A DNA stretch of 64,000 bases from Litoreibacter roseus (GCF_009811795.1 NZ_BLJE01000002.1:434001-498000), one strand, 5' to 3'; shown: positions 17,449 to 28,001, numbered from the stretch's first letter. Translations and numbers: made by a program. Notes: generated by a model from the sequence alone, not told the origin.

Positions 17449-17862
17449 TTAAATTCCCGCCATCTCGCAGACAATTTTCCATTCGTCTTCCGTGACCGGT
17501 TGGACAGATAGACGTGAGTTCGTGACAAGCTTCATATCCGCTAGCCGCTGATCCGCTTTGACCATGTCCAAAGTGACCGGGGTTTCGACGGGCTTCACGG
17601 CCTTGATGTCTACGCAGTCCCATCTGTCATCGTCCGTTGTGCTGTCTTGATGCGCCTCGGCGCAGACTTCTACAATGCCGACGATTTCGCGATCTTTTTG
17701 GGAATGGTAGAAAAATCCGTGATCCCCCAGCGACATCTCGCGCATGAAGTTCCGGGCCTGATAGTTGCGGACGCCATCCCATTCCTCGCCAGCGTCACCC
17801 TTCGCAACCTGATCGTCCCATGACCAAGTCGAAGGTTCAGATTTGAAAAGCCAGTACCGCAT
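17449..17862 (-). CDS. EVE-domain protein
   Basis: The 137-residue EVE (PUA-like) domain protein begins MRYWLFKSEPSTWSWDDQ and carries WDGVRNYQARNFM and GFFYHSQKDREIVGI, the hallmark family motifs. EVE domains are thought to bind modified bases in RNA or DNA. I chose the ATG at 17862 because it forms an ATGA overlap with the yciI-like stop; a GTG one codon earlier is also possible. It is the last gene of a tsaD-gpsA-yciI-EVE run. Confidence 0.9.
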   Translation of the reverse strand: MRYWLFKSEPSTWSWDDQVAKGDAGEEWDGVRNYQARNFMREMSLGDHGFFYHSQKDREIVGIVEVCAEAHQDSTTDDDRWDCVDIKAVKPVETPVTLDMVKADQRLADMKLVTNSRLSVQPVTEDEWKIVCEMAGI

Positions 17863-18134
17863 CACCCCACCACCTTGTTCCAGACCTGTATTCTGACATC
17901 TTGGAACAGGCCTGCTTTCGCGTAGGGATCGGCGTCCGCCCAGTCTTGCGCTTGGCTCTGTTCTTCTACTTCGAGGATCAGCAGTGATCCCGCCATGTCT
18001 CCTGCGTCGTTTAGAAGAGGTCCCGCCATCTCAACGATCCCGCTGTCGGCGATGTGCTTCAGATGTGCTTCGCGGTTGGCCTTCCTGATATCGAGACTGT
18101 CGGGCTTGTCGGTACAGATCAGTGCCACACGCAT
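17862..18134 (-). CDS. YciI-like protein
   Basis: This 90-residue YciI / dimeric alpha-beta barrel protein shows MRVALICTDKPDSLDIRKAN, HLKHIADSG and a conserved AGPLLNDAGDMAGSLLILEV strand region. Its function is unknown in most bacteria. It is coupled to the EVE gene by ATGA and sits 2 nt after gpsA. Confidence 0.88.
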   Translation of the reverse strand: MRVALICTDKPDSLDIRKANREAHLKHIADSGIVEMAGPLLNDAGDMAGSLLILEVEEQSQAQDWADADPYAKAGLFQDVRIQVWNKVVG

Positions 18135-18136
18135 AT

Positions 18137-19069
18137 TTATTCCTTTCCCAGCGGACGGGAGAGCAGCGCATCAAGCGCGTCTTCCAAAGAGGTGCGCCCT
18201 TCTACCATGCCAGCCACAGCATTGGCGATTGGCATATCTACCCCATGCTGCGCCGCCAGTTTTACGACCGCGCGCGATGTTGCTCGCCCTTCTGTCGTTG
18301 CATCAGGTTGGGTGGTCCCGGCCCCCAAAGCATAGCCGAAGCTGAAGTTGCGCGATTGACTGGACGTGCAGGTCAGCGCCAGATCGCCAAAGCCCGCCAG
18401 TCCCGCCAGTGTTTCCGTAGAAGCGCCCAAGGCGACTGCGATCCTCTGCATTTCAGCAAAGCCCCGCGTCATCAACGCGGCCCGTGCGCTTTCACCCAGT
18501 TTTGCCCCCATGCAAATGCCACAGGCGATGGCGATCACGTTTTTCAACGCACCGCCAAGCTCTGCCCCCCGTGGATCATCAGACAGATAAAGTCGCAGCG
18601 CGTCAGTGGACAGCGCATGTTGTAGCGTCTCACCGAAGGACACATCGCTGCTTGCCAAGGTCAGCGCGGTCGGCAGTCCTGAGGCGATATCGCTCGCAAA
18701 ACTCGGCCCAGTCAGTATTGCTGTCGGACCGTTCGCGTGAGACGCCATGATCTTCGTTGGACCGTGGCCGGTTTTCAGGTCAATCCCTTTGCAGCAAGCG
18801 ACCAAGGACGCTTTCGGTTGGTGACGCTCCAGAAAGTCCGAAAGTGTTTGCATCGGAACGCATAGCAGCAGGATGTCGTCCGGTTCGGTCTCTAGAAGGT
18901 CGGTCACGCGAATGGTATCTGGCAAGGTCACCCCCGGCAAGCGCGGGCTTTCTCTGCTTTTCTGCATTGGGCGACTGTCCCTCGCCATCAAGGTCACCGG
19001 TCGCTCCGCTGTTGCCTGCGTTACCGCCATAGCAGTTCCAAAAGCACCGGCCCCTGCAACGTAAATCAT
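18137..19069 (-). CDS. gpsA: Glycerol-3-phosphate dehydrogenase [NAD(P)+]
   Basis: This enzyme reduces dihydroxyacetone phosphate to sn-glycerol-3-phosphate for phospholipid synthesis. The 310-residue protein has the Rossmann motif [13 protein letters not shown], the CCKGID motif, and the catalytic Lys in [14 protein letters not shown]. It overlaps tsaD by ATGA. This tsaD-gpsA pairing is common in alphaproteobacteria. plsY, which uses its product, lies elsewhere in the window. Confidence 0.96.
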   Translation of the reverse strand: MIYVAGAGAFGTAMAVTQATAERPVTLMARDSRPMQKSRESPRLPGVTLPDTIRVTDLLETEPDDILLLCVPMQTLSDFLERHQPKASLVACCKGIDLKTGHGPTKIMASHANGPTAILTGPSFASDIASGLPTALTLASSDVSFGETLQHALSTDALRLYLSDDPRGAELGGALKNVIAIACGICMGAKLGESARAALMTRGFAEMQRIAVALGASTETLAGLAGFGDLALTCTSSQSRNFSFGYALGAGTTQPDATTEGRATSRAVVKLAAQHGVDMPIANAVAGMVEGRTSLEDALDALLSRPLGKE

Positions 19070-20163
19070 GCCTTCGCCCCTTTTTTACCGGATCCGAGCA
19101 GCGCTGCCGATTTGGTGTCGAGCGGCCAGCGTGGACGAGCGGCCAGCGTAAGATCGTCGACGAGGCCTAACTGATAGCGCTCGATACCGGCCCATGCGAT
19201 CATGGCGGCGTTGTCGGTACAAAGCGCAAGGGGTGGGGCGACAAACCTCAGGCCGCGATCCGTCGCACGGTTTTCCAACGCATGTCTGATCTGCATATTT
19301 GCTGCGACGCCCCCGGCAACCGCGATGGCTGGCGACCTCGGCCCAACGTCCAGATAAGCTGTGATCGCCCGATCTGTTTTTTCGACGAGCACGTCTGCGA
19401 CGGCTGATTGAAAGGCTGCGGAAAGATCGCATTGGTCTTGTGGTTGCAGGCCGCCTTGGGCCGCAATCAATGCATCTCGTGCGCGCAGAGCAGCCGTTTT
19501 CAGGCCGGAAAAGGACATATCGCAACCGGGCCGGTCCAGAAGCGGCCGGGGCAGTTGAAACCGGGTCGCATCGCCGGTCTTCGCGGCGCGCTCGATGTTA
19601 GGGCCACCGGGTTGAGACACACCGATCAGCTTTGCGACCTTGTCAAACGCTTCGCCCGGCGCGTCGTCGATCGTGCCGCCAAGGCGCATGAATTCTGTCG
19701 CACTGCGGGCGATCAACAATTGGCAATGGCCACCGGACACAAGCAAAACGAGATAGGGGAAGTTGAGTTGATCCGTCAGGCGAGGTGTGAGGGCATGGCC
19801 CGCCAAATGATTTACGCCGATCAGCGGCTTTGAGGCACCAGCAGCAAGACCCTTGGCGCACATGACGCCCGACATCACACCCCCGATAAGTCCCGGTCCC
19901 GCCGTAACAGCGATGGCGTCTATGGCGTTTAGGGTAAGGTCAGCCTCTGTCAGCGCCTGCTTGACTGCGACATCCAATTTACTCGCATGTGCCCGTGCAG
20001 CGATCTCGGGGACCACGCCCCCGAAGTCAGCGTGGAGATCAGCTTGACCGAAAACCACGGATGACAGGATGTCTGCCGCACCATCTGCGGTGCGACGTAC
20101 GACAGCCGCTGCGGTATCATCGCAACTGCTTTCCAGTCCCAGCACAGTCAGATTGTTGGTCAT
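19066..20163 (-). CDS. tsaD: tRNA N6-adenosine threonylcarbamoyltransferase TsaD
   Basis: TsaD transfers threonylcarbamoyl to A37 of tRNA. The 365-residue protein has the metal-binding NHLAGHAL (His-x3-His), [11 protein letters not shown], and a C-terminal [12 protein letters not shown] motif. I use the ATG at 20163 ([16 protein letters not shown]) because the family begins right there; an upstream in-frame start would run to the hemD start. Its partner ATPase gene tsaE is also in this window, in a different operon. It is divergent from hemD across 70 nt. Confidence 0.96.
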   Translation of the reverse strand: MTNNLTVLGLESSCDDTAAAVVRRTADGAADILSSVVFGQADLHADFGGVVPEIAARAHASKLDVAVKQALTEADLTLNAIDAIAVTAGPGLIGGVMSGVMCAKGLAAGASKPLIGVNHLAGHALTPRLTDQLNFPYLVLLVSGGHCQLLIARSATEFMRLGGTIDDAPGEAFDKVAKLIGVSQPGGPNIERAAKTGDATRFQLPRPLLDRPGCDMSFSGLKTAALRARDALIAAQGGLQPQDQCDLSAAFQSAVADVLVEKTDRAITAYLDVGPRSPAIAVAGGVAANMQIRHALENRATDRGLRFVAPPLALCTDNAAMIAWAGIERYQLGLVDDLTLAARPRWPLDTKSAALLGSGKKGAKA

Positions 20164-20233
20164 GTCGCCCTGTTGCGTGATCATCCTTGCGCAGGTAACA
20201 CCCGGACATGGGGCAGACAACACCGGCGCGCAT

Positions 20234-20944
20234 ATGAAGACACTTCTGTTGACCCGACCGCTTCATGCATCCCGTCGAACGGCATCAGATGTACAGAAAG
20301 AAATGAGCGCGTCGTTTGATCTGCTGATATCACCGCTGCTCGAGATCGTCTTGTGCGACGCAGATCTGCAAAAAGGTGAGTGGGATGGCGTCATCTTTAC
20401 CTCGGAACACGGAATCCACGGGGCGCTCGAGGCGGGCATTCCGAAAACGTTGAAGGCGTTTTGCGTCGGGGAGCGGACGTCTGAAATCGCCGCCAACGCC
20501 GGGTTCAAGGTCGCGCTGACTGCTGAGACGGCCAGCACGCTTGCAGACGCCTTGTCCCATTCGTCGGGGTCCCTACGCCTGCTTTATGCGCGCGGCCGGC
20601 ACATCTCGGTTGATCTGGCGGCGCTTTTGCAGCCGCAGGGGATCGTACTGGATCAGCGGATTGTTTACGACCAAAAGGCCCAAGTCCTCTCGCCGGAGGC
20701 TTTGGTACGGCTCGCCAGCCCGGAACCTGTCGTCGTGCCAGTGTTTTCTCCGCGCTCTGCGAAGCAACTCTGTCGCCAACTTCCAGATGGGGTTGGAACG
20801 GATCGGCTTGCGATCTGCCTGAGTGAAGCCGTCCGCGAAAGTATGGCTCCGGATCTTTTCCGCGTCGTACGGGTTTGCCCCAGACCGGATGCGCGCCATA
20901 TGGTTCAGTGCATCGTTACGGGCCTGTCAGAACCATCCGCTTGA
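20234..20944 (+). CDS. hemD: Uroporphyrinogen-III synthase (HemD)
   Basis: This enzyme closes hydroxymethylbilane to uroporphyrinogen III. The 236-residue HEM4-fold protein begins [17 protein letters not shown] and carries [10 protein letters not shown], a counterpart of the family's 'FTSxNGV' segment, and [13 protein letters not shown]. Divergence in this family is high, so the call also rests on context: COG4223 and hemY follow, as in other Rhodobacterales. hemC, usually immediately upstream, is not here; the tsaD start lies 70 nt away. Confidence 0.88.
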   Translation: MKTLLLTRPLHASRRTASDVQKEMSASFDLLISPLLEIVLCDADLQKGEWDGVIFTSEHGIHGALEAGIPKTLKAFCVGERTSEIAANAGFKVALTAETASTLADALSHSSGSLRLLYARGRHISVDLAALLQPQGIVLDQRIVYDQKAQVLSPEALVRLASPEPVVVPVFSPRSAKQLCRQLPDGVGTDRLAICLSEAVRESMAPDLFRVVRVCPRPDARHMVQCIVTGLSEPSA

Positions 20945-21034
20945 GCGCGGGTGACGTCCTAGGATAGTGTCCCGTTGGGTGAACTCGAGAGAGTCGCGTT
21001 TTCGCGCGATGACCCGATTGAAAGGAAATGGGCC

Positions 21035-22378
21035 TTGGCAACTTCGAAAAAGACTAAGTCCTCCAAGGCATCGTCAAAAACGTCAGATGTTGAGGCACCG
21101 CCCGAGGCCAGCGCCGAGCCTGTAAAACCGCTTGAAAATGCAAAAGTCGAGGACGCTGAAGTTATCTCCGAGACGACAAGTGATGTAGACACGCCGGAGC
21201 CAGAAAGCGCATCCGTCCCTGAGGTTGCCCGTGAGATATCTGCCCAGGATGCTACCACGCCGGATGAGGTGATTTTGCTGGGTGATGCGGACGCGAAAGA
21301 AAACGCACCCCGAACCGATGAGAGCGCAGAACCCACGACATCTGATAAGCAAACTGATGAACCTGAGCGCGCAGCGGAAGCTACAGCTATTGTTCCACCG
21401 GTTGTAAAGACAGAACCCAGCAGCAAGGGTGGTGGATTTTTCCCGATGCTTATCGGTGGCGCCGTGGCGGCTGTTCTTGGGTTTATTGCGGCGCAGATGT
21501 ATCCCGACGGCTGGCCGCTTGATTTGGGTGGCGACACCGAGGCCCTGGAGCAGCAGATCGCGGCCCAACAAACGACAATCGAAGATTTGAGAGCCGATCT
21601 TGAAAGTCAGACCGCATCAATTTCGGATTTGTCGAGCGCATTGACAGAGACTGGTGAAGCACGAGCTGCCTTGGACGCGCGCCTGTCCGAAATCGAAACG
21701 CAATACGACGCCCTCACTCAAGCGGGCGGCAACCTCGAGGGAATATCTGCCGAGTTGCGTGCCGTCCTTCTGGAACAGCGCCGGGAAATCGACCGTGTTC
21801 AGAACGAGCTGAATGAGATGACTGCCTTTGCACAAGGGCAGATTGCAGAGGCGGAGCAGGAACAGGTTCAAGCCGAGCGCGCCCGGGCGCGGGCCGAGGC
21901 GCGCAGCGGACTTGTCGAAGTGCGCAACGCTTTGGCTTCAGGCGATAGCTTCGCGGACGCTCTGCCCAAGATCGCACCCGCCGTCGAGGTGCCAGAAGCG
22001 TTACAATCGGTGGCGTCAACCGGCGTTGCCACGCAGCAATCTCTGCAGAATACATTCCCTGATGTCGCGCGATCCGCCTTGTCCGCATCAATCCGGGAAA
22101 CGTCTGGCGATGCGCCGACAGACAGGTTTCGTCTGTTTCTGCAGGATCAACTCGGCGCTCGGTCACTGACCCCAAAAGAAGGGGACGACCCTGATGCGGT
22201 ACTGTCGCGCGCCGAAGCCGCAGTGAAAGCAGGTGATCTGGCCGCTGCTTTGAAAACAATTGACGCCCTGCCAGATGGCGGGCGGTCCTCCTTGTCCGAC
22301 TGGGCACAGAGGGCGCAAGCGCGAGTAGACGCGGTTTCTGCGATGAACAGTTTGGACGACGCCTTGAGCGCGGATTAG
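21035..22378 (+). CDS. COG4223 / mitofilin-like inner-membrane protein
   Basis: The 447-residue protein has a long acidic, Ser/Thr/Pro-rich N-terminal segment, one transmembrane helix at FPMLIGGAVAAVLGFIAAQM, and a long periplasmic coiled coil (QQIAAQQTTIEDLRADLES onward). A helical C-terminal domain resembles Mic60/mitofilin. Alphaproteobacterial homologues shape intracytoplasmic membranes. I place the start at TTG 21035, with AAAGGAAA 7 nt before it; a TTG at 20975 would add 20 residues without a good ribosome site. It lies between hemD and hemY, as expected. Confidence 0.86.
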   Translation: MATSKKTKSSKASSKTSDVEAPPEASAEPVKPLENAKVEDAEVISETTSDVDTPEPESASVPEVAREISAQDATTPDEVILLGDADAKENAPRTDESAEPTTSDKQTDEPERAAEATAIVPPVVKTEPSSKGGGFFPMLIGGAVAAVLGFIAAQMYPDGWPLDLGGDTEALEQQIAAQQTTIEDLRADLESQTASISDLSSALTETGEARAALDARLSEIETQYDALTQAGGNLEGISAELRAVLLEQRREIDRVQNELNEMTAFAQGQIAEAEQEQVQAERARARAEARSGLVEVRNALASGDSFADALPKIAPAVEVPEALQSVASTGVATQQSLQNTFPDVARSALSASIRETSGDAPTDRFRLFLQDQLGARSLTPKEGDDPDAVLSRAEAAVKAGDLAAALKTIDALPDGGRSSLSDWAQRAQARVDAVSAMNSLDDALSAD

Positions 22379-22386
22379 GAATAAGT

Positions 22387-23922
22387 ATGGTTTGGTCTCT
22401 CGCTAAAATTCTGTTGTTCGTCGCGGCGGTCGCCCTTTTGGCGTTTGGCGTAAATCTCTTGATGGAAACCAGCGGCGGTGTTCGCATCGCGGTCGCCAAC
22501 CGGGAATTCACCCTCAGCCCCCTTGTGGCCTTGCTGGGGCTCGCAGCGCTGATGATTGCCTTCTGGCTGGCACTCAAGGTGCTTGGCTTCCTCATCGCGA
22601 CGTTTCGGTTCCTGAACGGAGACGAAACCGCCGTGTCCCGTTATTTCGACCGTAATCGGGAACGTCGCGGTTTCGAAGCGTTGGCCGACGGCCTGATGGC
22701 GTTGGCCTCCGGCGAGGCAAAGGTTGCGATGGCCAAAGCCTCAAAGGCGGAAAAATACCTCAAGCGTCCTGAACTGACGAATTTGATCACGGCGCAAGCC
22801 GCCGAGATTGCAGGCGATACACGGAAGGCCCAAGACACCTACAAGCAATTGTTGACGGATGAGCGGACACGGTTCGTCGGCGTGCGCGGCATCATGAAAC
22901 AGCGCTTGGCCGAGGGGGACACGGACACCGCCCTCAAGCTTGCCGAAAAAGCCTTCGCGCTAAAGCCGAAGCATGAAGAAACGCAAGACGTCTTGCTGCA
23001 GCTTCAGGCTCAGAAAGAGGACTGGGGTGGCGCGCGCAAGACGCTACAAGCGAAACTGAAACATGGCAGCCTGCCCCGTGATGTGCATCGCAGGCGGGAC
23101 GCTGTTCTGGCCTTGTCCGAGGCGCGCGATGTTCTGGCAGAAGGTCAAAGCATCGAAGCCCGCGAAGCCGCCATCGAGGCAAACCGTTTATCCCCTGATC
23201 TGGTACCGGCGGCGGTCATGGCAGCCCGGGCCTATATTGAAAACGAGAAACCCAAATACGCCACACGCGTGATCAAGAAGGCATGGGATATCACGCCGCA
23301 CCCCGATCTCGCGGCGGCATTTGCGGCGATTGAACCGGACGAGGCGCCGGATGATCGTATCACGCGGTTTAAGACGTTGACGCGGTCCCATGAGAACGAC
23401 CCGGAAACTCAAATGTTGCTCGCTGAGCTTCATATCGCGGCTGAGGATTTTCCGGCTGCTCGCCGTTCTATGGGATCGCTGACAGAGACGCATCCGACCG
23501 CGCGATCCTTGACTTTGATGGCCGCAATCGAGCGTGGTGAAGGCGCGGACGACGCCGTCGTGCAGGGCTGGTTGACGCGTGCGCTTACGGCTTCCCGTGG
23601 GCAGCAATGGGTGTGCGACAAGTGTCATCACATTCATCCCGGTTGGACGCCCACCTGCGAAAACTGCAAAAGCTTTGACACGCTGAGCTGGACCGAGGCG
23701 CCACAAAGCGAAATCTCTATGCCTGCTGGCGTCGAGATGCTGCCCCTGATCGTCGGCGCGTTGGAAGATAAGTCAAAGGACGTGTCCATTGAGGACCCTG
23801 ATGAGGTCGATCCTCCAAGCACAGAAGAGGTTGAGGCCATCGCAACGGCAGAATCCGATGTCGTGGTGCTGGAGCCTGAGCAGCGCACCAAACCCGCTGA
23901 GAAAGCAGCGGCAGAAAGCTAG
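22387..23922 (+). CDS. hemY: Heme biosynthesis protein HemY
   Basis: HemY is a membrane-anchored TPR protein of unknown enzymatic role, linked to protoporphyrin synthesis. The 511-residue protein has two N-terminal transmembrane helices (about residues 5-25 and 38-62) and a HemY_N domain, then TPR repeats. Near residues 407-435 is a rubredoxin-like zinc ribbon, CDKCHHIHPGWTPTCENC, also present in alphaproteobacterial homologues and in LapB. An acidic tail follows. It starts 8 nt after the COG4223 stop. Confidence 0.92.
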   Translation: MVWSLAKILLFVAAVALLAFGVNLLMETSGGVRIAVANREFTLSPLVALLGLAALMIAFWLALKVLGFLIATFRFLNGDETAVSRYFDRNRERRGFEALADGLMALASGEAKVAMAKASKAEKYLKRPELTNLITAQAAEIAGDTRKAQDTYKQLLTDERTRFVGVRGIMKQRLAEGDTDTALKLAEKAFALKPKHEETQDVLLQLQAQKEDWGGARKTLQAKLKHGSLPRDVHRRRDAVLALSEARDVLAEGQSIEAREAAIEANRLSPDLVPAAVMAARAYIENEKPKYATRVIKKAWDITPHPDLAAAFAAIEPDEAPDDRITRFKTLTRSHENDPETQMLLAELHIAAEDFPAARRSMGSLTETHPTARSLTLMAAIERGEGADDAVVQGWLTRALTASRGQQWVCDKCHHIHPGWTPTCENCKSFDTLSWTEAPQSEISMPAGVEMLPLIVGALEDKSKDVSIEDPDEVDPPSTEEVEAIATAESDVVVLEPEQRTKPAEKAAAES

Positions 23923-24008
23923 GGGCACTCAAAAAAGGCTTGCATGCCAAGACGCTTCGCGGCATCTGAACATCGCTTGATCTTGAGCACGTATGCAGAG
24001 ATCAGCAC

Positions 24009-24084
24009 GCCGCTGTAGCTCAGATGGTAGAGCACGTCATTCGTAATGATGGGGTCGTAGGTTCGAGTCCTATCAGCGGCACCA
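24009..24084 (+). tRNA. tRNA-Thr (CGT anticodon)
   Basis: A complete cloverleaf folds by hand. The acceptor is GCCGCTG/CAGCGGC, the D stem GCTC/GAGC, the anticodon stem CGTCA/TGATG with loop TTCGTAA, and the T stem GTAGG/CCTAT with loop TTCGAGT. Anticodon CGT reads ACG (Thr). CCA is encoded. It lies between hemY and the catabolic block. Confidence 0.97.
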
Positions 24085-24187
24085 CATCCCCCTTCCGAAT
24101 ATTGGACTTGGGTTGAATTACCGGGCGTCCATTCTGGATTGTTCGCCGTCTTGCTGTCAGACTCCGCGTTGAGGGAACGAAGGTGCC

Positions 24188-26275
24188 ATGGCGACAGACA
24201 GCGTACGGATGGGTGTGGATATTGGCGGGACCTTCACCGATATCGTTCTGGAACGCGGCGATGTCACGTTTTCAACGAAGGTTCTTACGACTTATGCGGC
24301 GCCGGAAAACGCAATCATTGAAGGCATGCATCAGGTCTGCGCGAAGGCGGATGTCACGCCATCCCAGATCGAACAGATCATTCACGGCACGACACTTGCG
24401 ACGAATGCGCTGATTGAGCGGCGCGGTGCGAAAACGGCTTTGATCACCACGCAGGGGTTCCGCGATGTGATTGAGATGCGGACTGAGTCGCGGTTTGAGC
24501 AATACGATTTAAACCTTGTACAGCCCGAGCCACTTCTGCCTCGCCAGATGCGCTATGTCGTTCCGGGTCGCATCGATGCCACCGGGACAGAGCTGTTTGG
24601 CATCACCCGGGCCGAGGTCGAGGAGGTGGTCGATGAAATCGCTGCTGCTGGATACCAGAGCGTCGCGATCGGCCTAATCCACTCCTACCTCAACGACGCC
24701 CATGAACGGTTCGTCGCAGAGATCATCGCGGAAAAAATGCCTGATGCAATGATCTCGCTGTCCTCTGAGGTTAGCCCGCAAATGCGTGAATACGAGCGGT
24801 TCAATACGGTCGTTGCAAATGCCTATATCAAGCCTTTGATGAAGTCCTATCTGGGCCGACTTGAGGGTCGGCTGCGGGGCGAAGGCATCGCGTGCGACAT
24901 TTTCCTGATGCATTCTGGCGGTGGGATCATTTCGATCGAAAGCGCGGCGGAATTCCCCGTGCGGCTTGTTGAATCCGGGCCCGCCGGAGGTGCCGTTTTT
25001 GCCGCAAACATCGCGGCACGCTACGGCTTGGATAAGGTGCTGTCCTTCGACATGGGCGGGACAACCGCCAAGATCTGCCTCATCAAGAACCAAACCCCCA
25101 AAACCAGTCGCGTATTCGAGGTTGCGCGCACATACCGATTCAAGAAGGGCTCTGGTATGCCGATTTCAATCCCCGTGATTGATATGGTCGAGATTGGTGC
25201 CGGGGGCGGTTCGTTGGCCCATGTGGACAGCCTGCGGCAAATCCGGGTCGGACCAGAAAGCGCCGGGTCGGAACCTGGTCCAGCATGCTATGGTCGTGGG
25301 GGTGACAGACCTGCTGTCACCGATGCGGATCTCATACTCGGAAAACTGGATCCCGAGAATTTCGCCGGTGGTTCGATCAAACTCGAGATCAACAGCTCCG
25401 AGGCCGCGCTGCAATCCGTTCTGGGCGATCCACTTGATATGGATGCAACCACCGCAGCCTTTGGGTTGGCGGAGGTTGTCGATGAGAACATGGCGAATGC
25501 CGCCCGTGTCCATGCGGTCGAGAACGGTGAAGATCTGAGCGATTACACGATGATTGCCTTTGGGGGCGCCGCGCCGTTGCATGCCGGACGCCTGTGCGAA
25601 AAGCTGGGTGTGGATCGCCTTCTGGTGCCACCCGGCGCAGGGGTTGGCTCGGCCATCGGCTTTCTACGGGCGCCCTTTAGTTTCGAGGCCAATCGCTCCG
25701 TCTATATGAAGCTCTCAGACTTCGACGCAGACAAGATCAAGATCCTGCTGTCCGATCTAAAGACGGAGGCAACCGGATTTGTGCGCCGGTGTGATGACAC
25801 GTCCGAGATTTTGTCGGAATTCAAAGTCTATATGCGCTACACCGGGCAAGGGTGGGAGATCCCAATAGTCCTGAGTGAACGGCAAGCGGCAGATCCGGAC
25901 GCAGACACGTTCTTCGATCTGTTTGTGTCGGAGTACACGAAGTTGTTTGGCCGCTCCGTCGTCGGATTGGATGTCGAAATCACGGTCTGGTCCGTCAACG
26001 CGACCACGCCACCCGAAAAAGTGGCGCGTGTGGCCGACGCCAAGAGCCGGGAATCTGCGCCCGGTGTGGGAACACGAAAGGTGTTCGATCCGGCCCGTGC
26101 GGAGTTCCAATCGGCCAAGGTCGTTGACCGAAACACCATGGACAGCGGACAGACCACAGACGGCCCTGCGGCAATCGTTGAGGCTGAAACAACGATCATC
26201 GTGCCAGACAGCCGCACCGCAATCTGCCAGCCCGATGGATGCATTGATCTGGTGACGAAGGGGGAGCAGCGATGA
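24188..26275 (+). CDS. hyuA: Hydantoinase/oxoprolinase A-type subunit
   Basis: The 695-residue protein belongs to the HyuA / 5-oxoprolinase-N / acetone carboxylase beta family, which uses ATP to open or carboxylate cyclic amides or ketones. It shows the ASKHA nucleotide motif MGVDIGGTFTDIVLERGD, IIHGTTLATNALIERRGAKT, LVESGPAGG, FDMGGTTAKICL and GAGGGSLAHVD. It forms an ATGA pair with the B subunit. The substrate is unknown; N-methylhydantoin-like or oxoproline-like rings fit the family, as do non-hydantoin substrates. Confidence 0.88.
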   Translation: MATDSVRMGVDIGGTFTDIVLERGDVTFSTKVLTTYAAPENAIIEGMHQVCAKADVTPSQIEQIIHGTTLATNALIERRGAKTALITTQGFRDVIEMRTESRFEQYDLNLVQPEPLLPRQMRYVVPGRIDATGTELFGITRAEVEEVVDEIAAAGYQSVAIGLIHSYLNDAHERFVAEIIAEKMPDAMISLSSEVSPQMREYERFNTVVANAYIKPLMKSYLGRLEGRLRGEGIACDIFLMHSGGGIISIESAAEFPVRLVESGPAGGAVFAANIAARYGLDKVLSFDMGGTTAKICLIKNQTPKTSRVFEVARTYRFKKGSGMPISIPVIDMVEIGAGGGSLAHVDSLRQIRVGPESAGSEPGPACYGRGGDRPAVTDADLILGKLDPENFAGGSIKLEINSSEAALQSVLGDPLDMDATTAAFGLAEVVDENMANAARVHAVENGEDLSDYTMIAFGGAAPLHAGRLCEKLGVDRLLVPPGAGVGSAIGFLRAPFSFEANRSVYMKLSDFDADKIKILLSDLKTEATGFVRRCDDTSEILSEFKVYMRYTGQGWEIPIVLSERQAADPDADTFFDLFVSEYTKLFGRSVVGLDVEITVWSVNATTPPEKVARVADAKSRESAPGVGTRKVFDPARAEFQSAKVVDRNTMDSGQTTDGPAAIVEAETTIIVPDSRTAICQPDGCIDLVTKGEQR

Positions 26276-27981
26276 GCCGAACGCACTCGAATGTTGCCTA
26301 TCAAGTCATGTGGAACCGCTTGATCTCAGTCGTTGAGGAACAGGCCCAGGCATTGGTGCGCACCGCCTTTTCGACATCCGTGCGTGAAGCGGGCGACTTG
26401 TCTGCGGGCGTTTATGACACGCATGGCAATATGCTGGCGCAGGCTGTGACCGGCACCCCCGGGCATGTGAACGCGATGGCCGATGCGGTCGCACATTTCA
26501 TTCGTAGGATCGGTCGTCAGAATATCTTCGAGGGTGATATCTACATCACCAACGACCCGTGGGAGGGGACAGGCCATCTACACGACATCACAATGGTCAC
26601 GCCGTCCTTCAGGGGCGGGATGTTGGTCGGTTTCTTCGCCTGCACCGCGCATATCGTCGACATCGGCGGTCGCGGGTTCGGTGCGGATGCGGCGAGCGTC
26701 TACGAAGAAGGGCTCTACATTCCGATCATGAAATTTGCCGCAGGCGGCCAAGTGGATCAGACGCTTGTTCGGATCATTCGCGGCAATGTGCGGGAACCCG
26801 ATCAACTGATCGGCGACATCTACGCGTTGGCTACATGCAACGAGATCGGGCACCGGCGGCTGACGGATATGATGGAAGAGTTCGCATTGGATGACCTCGA
26901 CGACATCGCAAACTACATCCTCGAGAATTCCTGCCGGGCGACGCTGGAGCGGATCGCGAACCTGCCCCAAACAGAAGCGACGGGCGAGATGACCGTGGAC
27001 GGGTTTTCGGCGCCTATCACTCTCAAGGTCAAGCTGACCATAAAAGAAGACCGGATCATATCGGATTTCGCAGGATCCTCCGGGGTCGACAAGAAGGGTA
27101 TAAACTGCCCGTTGGTCTACGCGAAGGCCTATGCCTGCTACGCCCTAAAATGCGCCATAGCACCGGATATTCCGAACAATGCGGCCTCTCTCGCGCCGTT
27201 TGAGATCACTGCGCCGGAAAACACAATCATCAACGCGTTACATCCCGCCCCGGTCGCGCTGCGGCATATCATCGGGCATTTCGTGCCGGATACGGTCTAC
27301 AACGCGCTGGACAAGATCCTGCCGGGTATCGTGCCTGCAGAAGGCGCAGGGTGTCTGTGCAATTTTCAGGTTTCTCTACGCCCGCGAACGGACAAGCCCG
27401 CCCCCGCGGATGCGGTCCGGTCCGAGGTTCTGACATTTAATTCGGGCGGATCTGGTGCGCGCCCGGACTACGACGGTTTGAACGCCACGGCGTTTCCGTC
27501 GGGTGTCATGACAATGCCTATCGAGGCGACCGAGCATGCGGGCCCCGTGATCATCTGGCGCAAGGAGTTGCGCCAAAACTCGGGCGGTGCCGGCAAGCAG
27601 CGGGGTGGACTCGGGCAGTATATGGAAGTTGGCGCGCGGGACGGGCATGAGTTCGACATTCAGGCCATGTTCGACCGGATCGATCATCCCGCGCGCGGAC
27701 GACGGGGCGGGCATCACGGTGCACCCACTACGATTGAACAGGACGACGGAACGCCAATGAACGGGAAGGGCAAGCAATTTGTCCCGCACGGCAGGCGGGT
27801 CATGATGGCGTTCCCAGGCGGCGCGGGCTACGGCGATCCGGCTGATCGACCGGTGGAGTCGATCAAGCGCGACCTGGCGCGCGGCTATATCTCGGCTGAA
27901 GCGGCGGCAGCGGAGTACGGGCTCAGCGATGCAGATATTGCTGAGGTCGCAGAAGCCGTCGCCAGAGGCGAAGCTATTTGA
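26272..27981 (+). CDS. hyuB: Hydantoinase/oxoprolinase B-type subunit
   Basis: This is the 569-residue partner of the A subunit. It begins with a VMWNRLISVVEEQAQALVRT segment typical of HyuB, followed by DVYITNDPWxG-like IYITNDPWEGTGHLHD and a C-terminal GGxGxGDP-like PGGAGYGDP. Together A and B form the ATP-dependent hydrolase. The gene ends 20 nt before the convergent CoA-transferase gene. Confidence 0.88.
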   Translation: MSRTHSNVAYQVMWNRLISVVEEQAQALVRTAFSTSVREAGDLSAGVYDTHGNMLAQAVTGTPGHVNAMADAVAHFIRRIGRQNIFEGDIYITNDPWEGTGHLHDITMVTPSFRGGMLVGFFACTAHIVDIGGRGFGADAASVYEEGLYIPIMKFAAGGQVDQTLVRIIRGNVREPDQLIGDIYALATCNEIGHRRLTDMMEEFALDDLDDIANYILENSCRATLERIANLPQTEATGEMTVDGFSAPITLKVKLTIKEDRIISDFAGSSGVDKKGINCPLVYAKAYACYALKCAIAPDIPNNAASLAPFEITAPENTIINALHPAPVALRHIIGHFVPDTVYNALDKILPGIVPAEGAGCLCNFQVSLRPRTDKPAPADAVRSEVLTFNSGGSGARPDYDGLNATAFPSGVMTMPIEATEHAGPVIIWRKELRQNSGGAGKQRGGLGQYMEVGARDGHEFDIQAMFDRIDHPARGRRGGHHGAPTTIEQDDGTPMNGKGKQFVPHGRRVMMAFPGGAGYGDPADRPVESIKRDLARGYISAEAAAAEYGLSDADIAEVAEAVARGEAI

Positions 27982-28001
27982 CCAATCCCGCATCTACTTG
28001 G

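Noticed and set aside
24009-24084. Attachment site pair of an integrated element at tRNA-Thr
   Set aside because: No integrase gene and no second copy of the tRNA 3' end were found up to the che operon.
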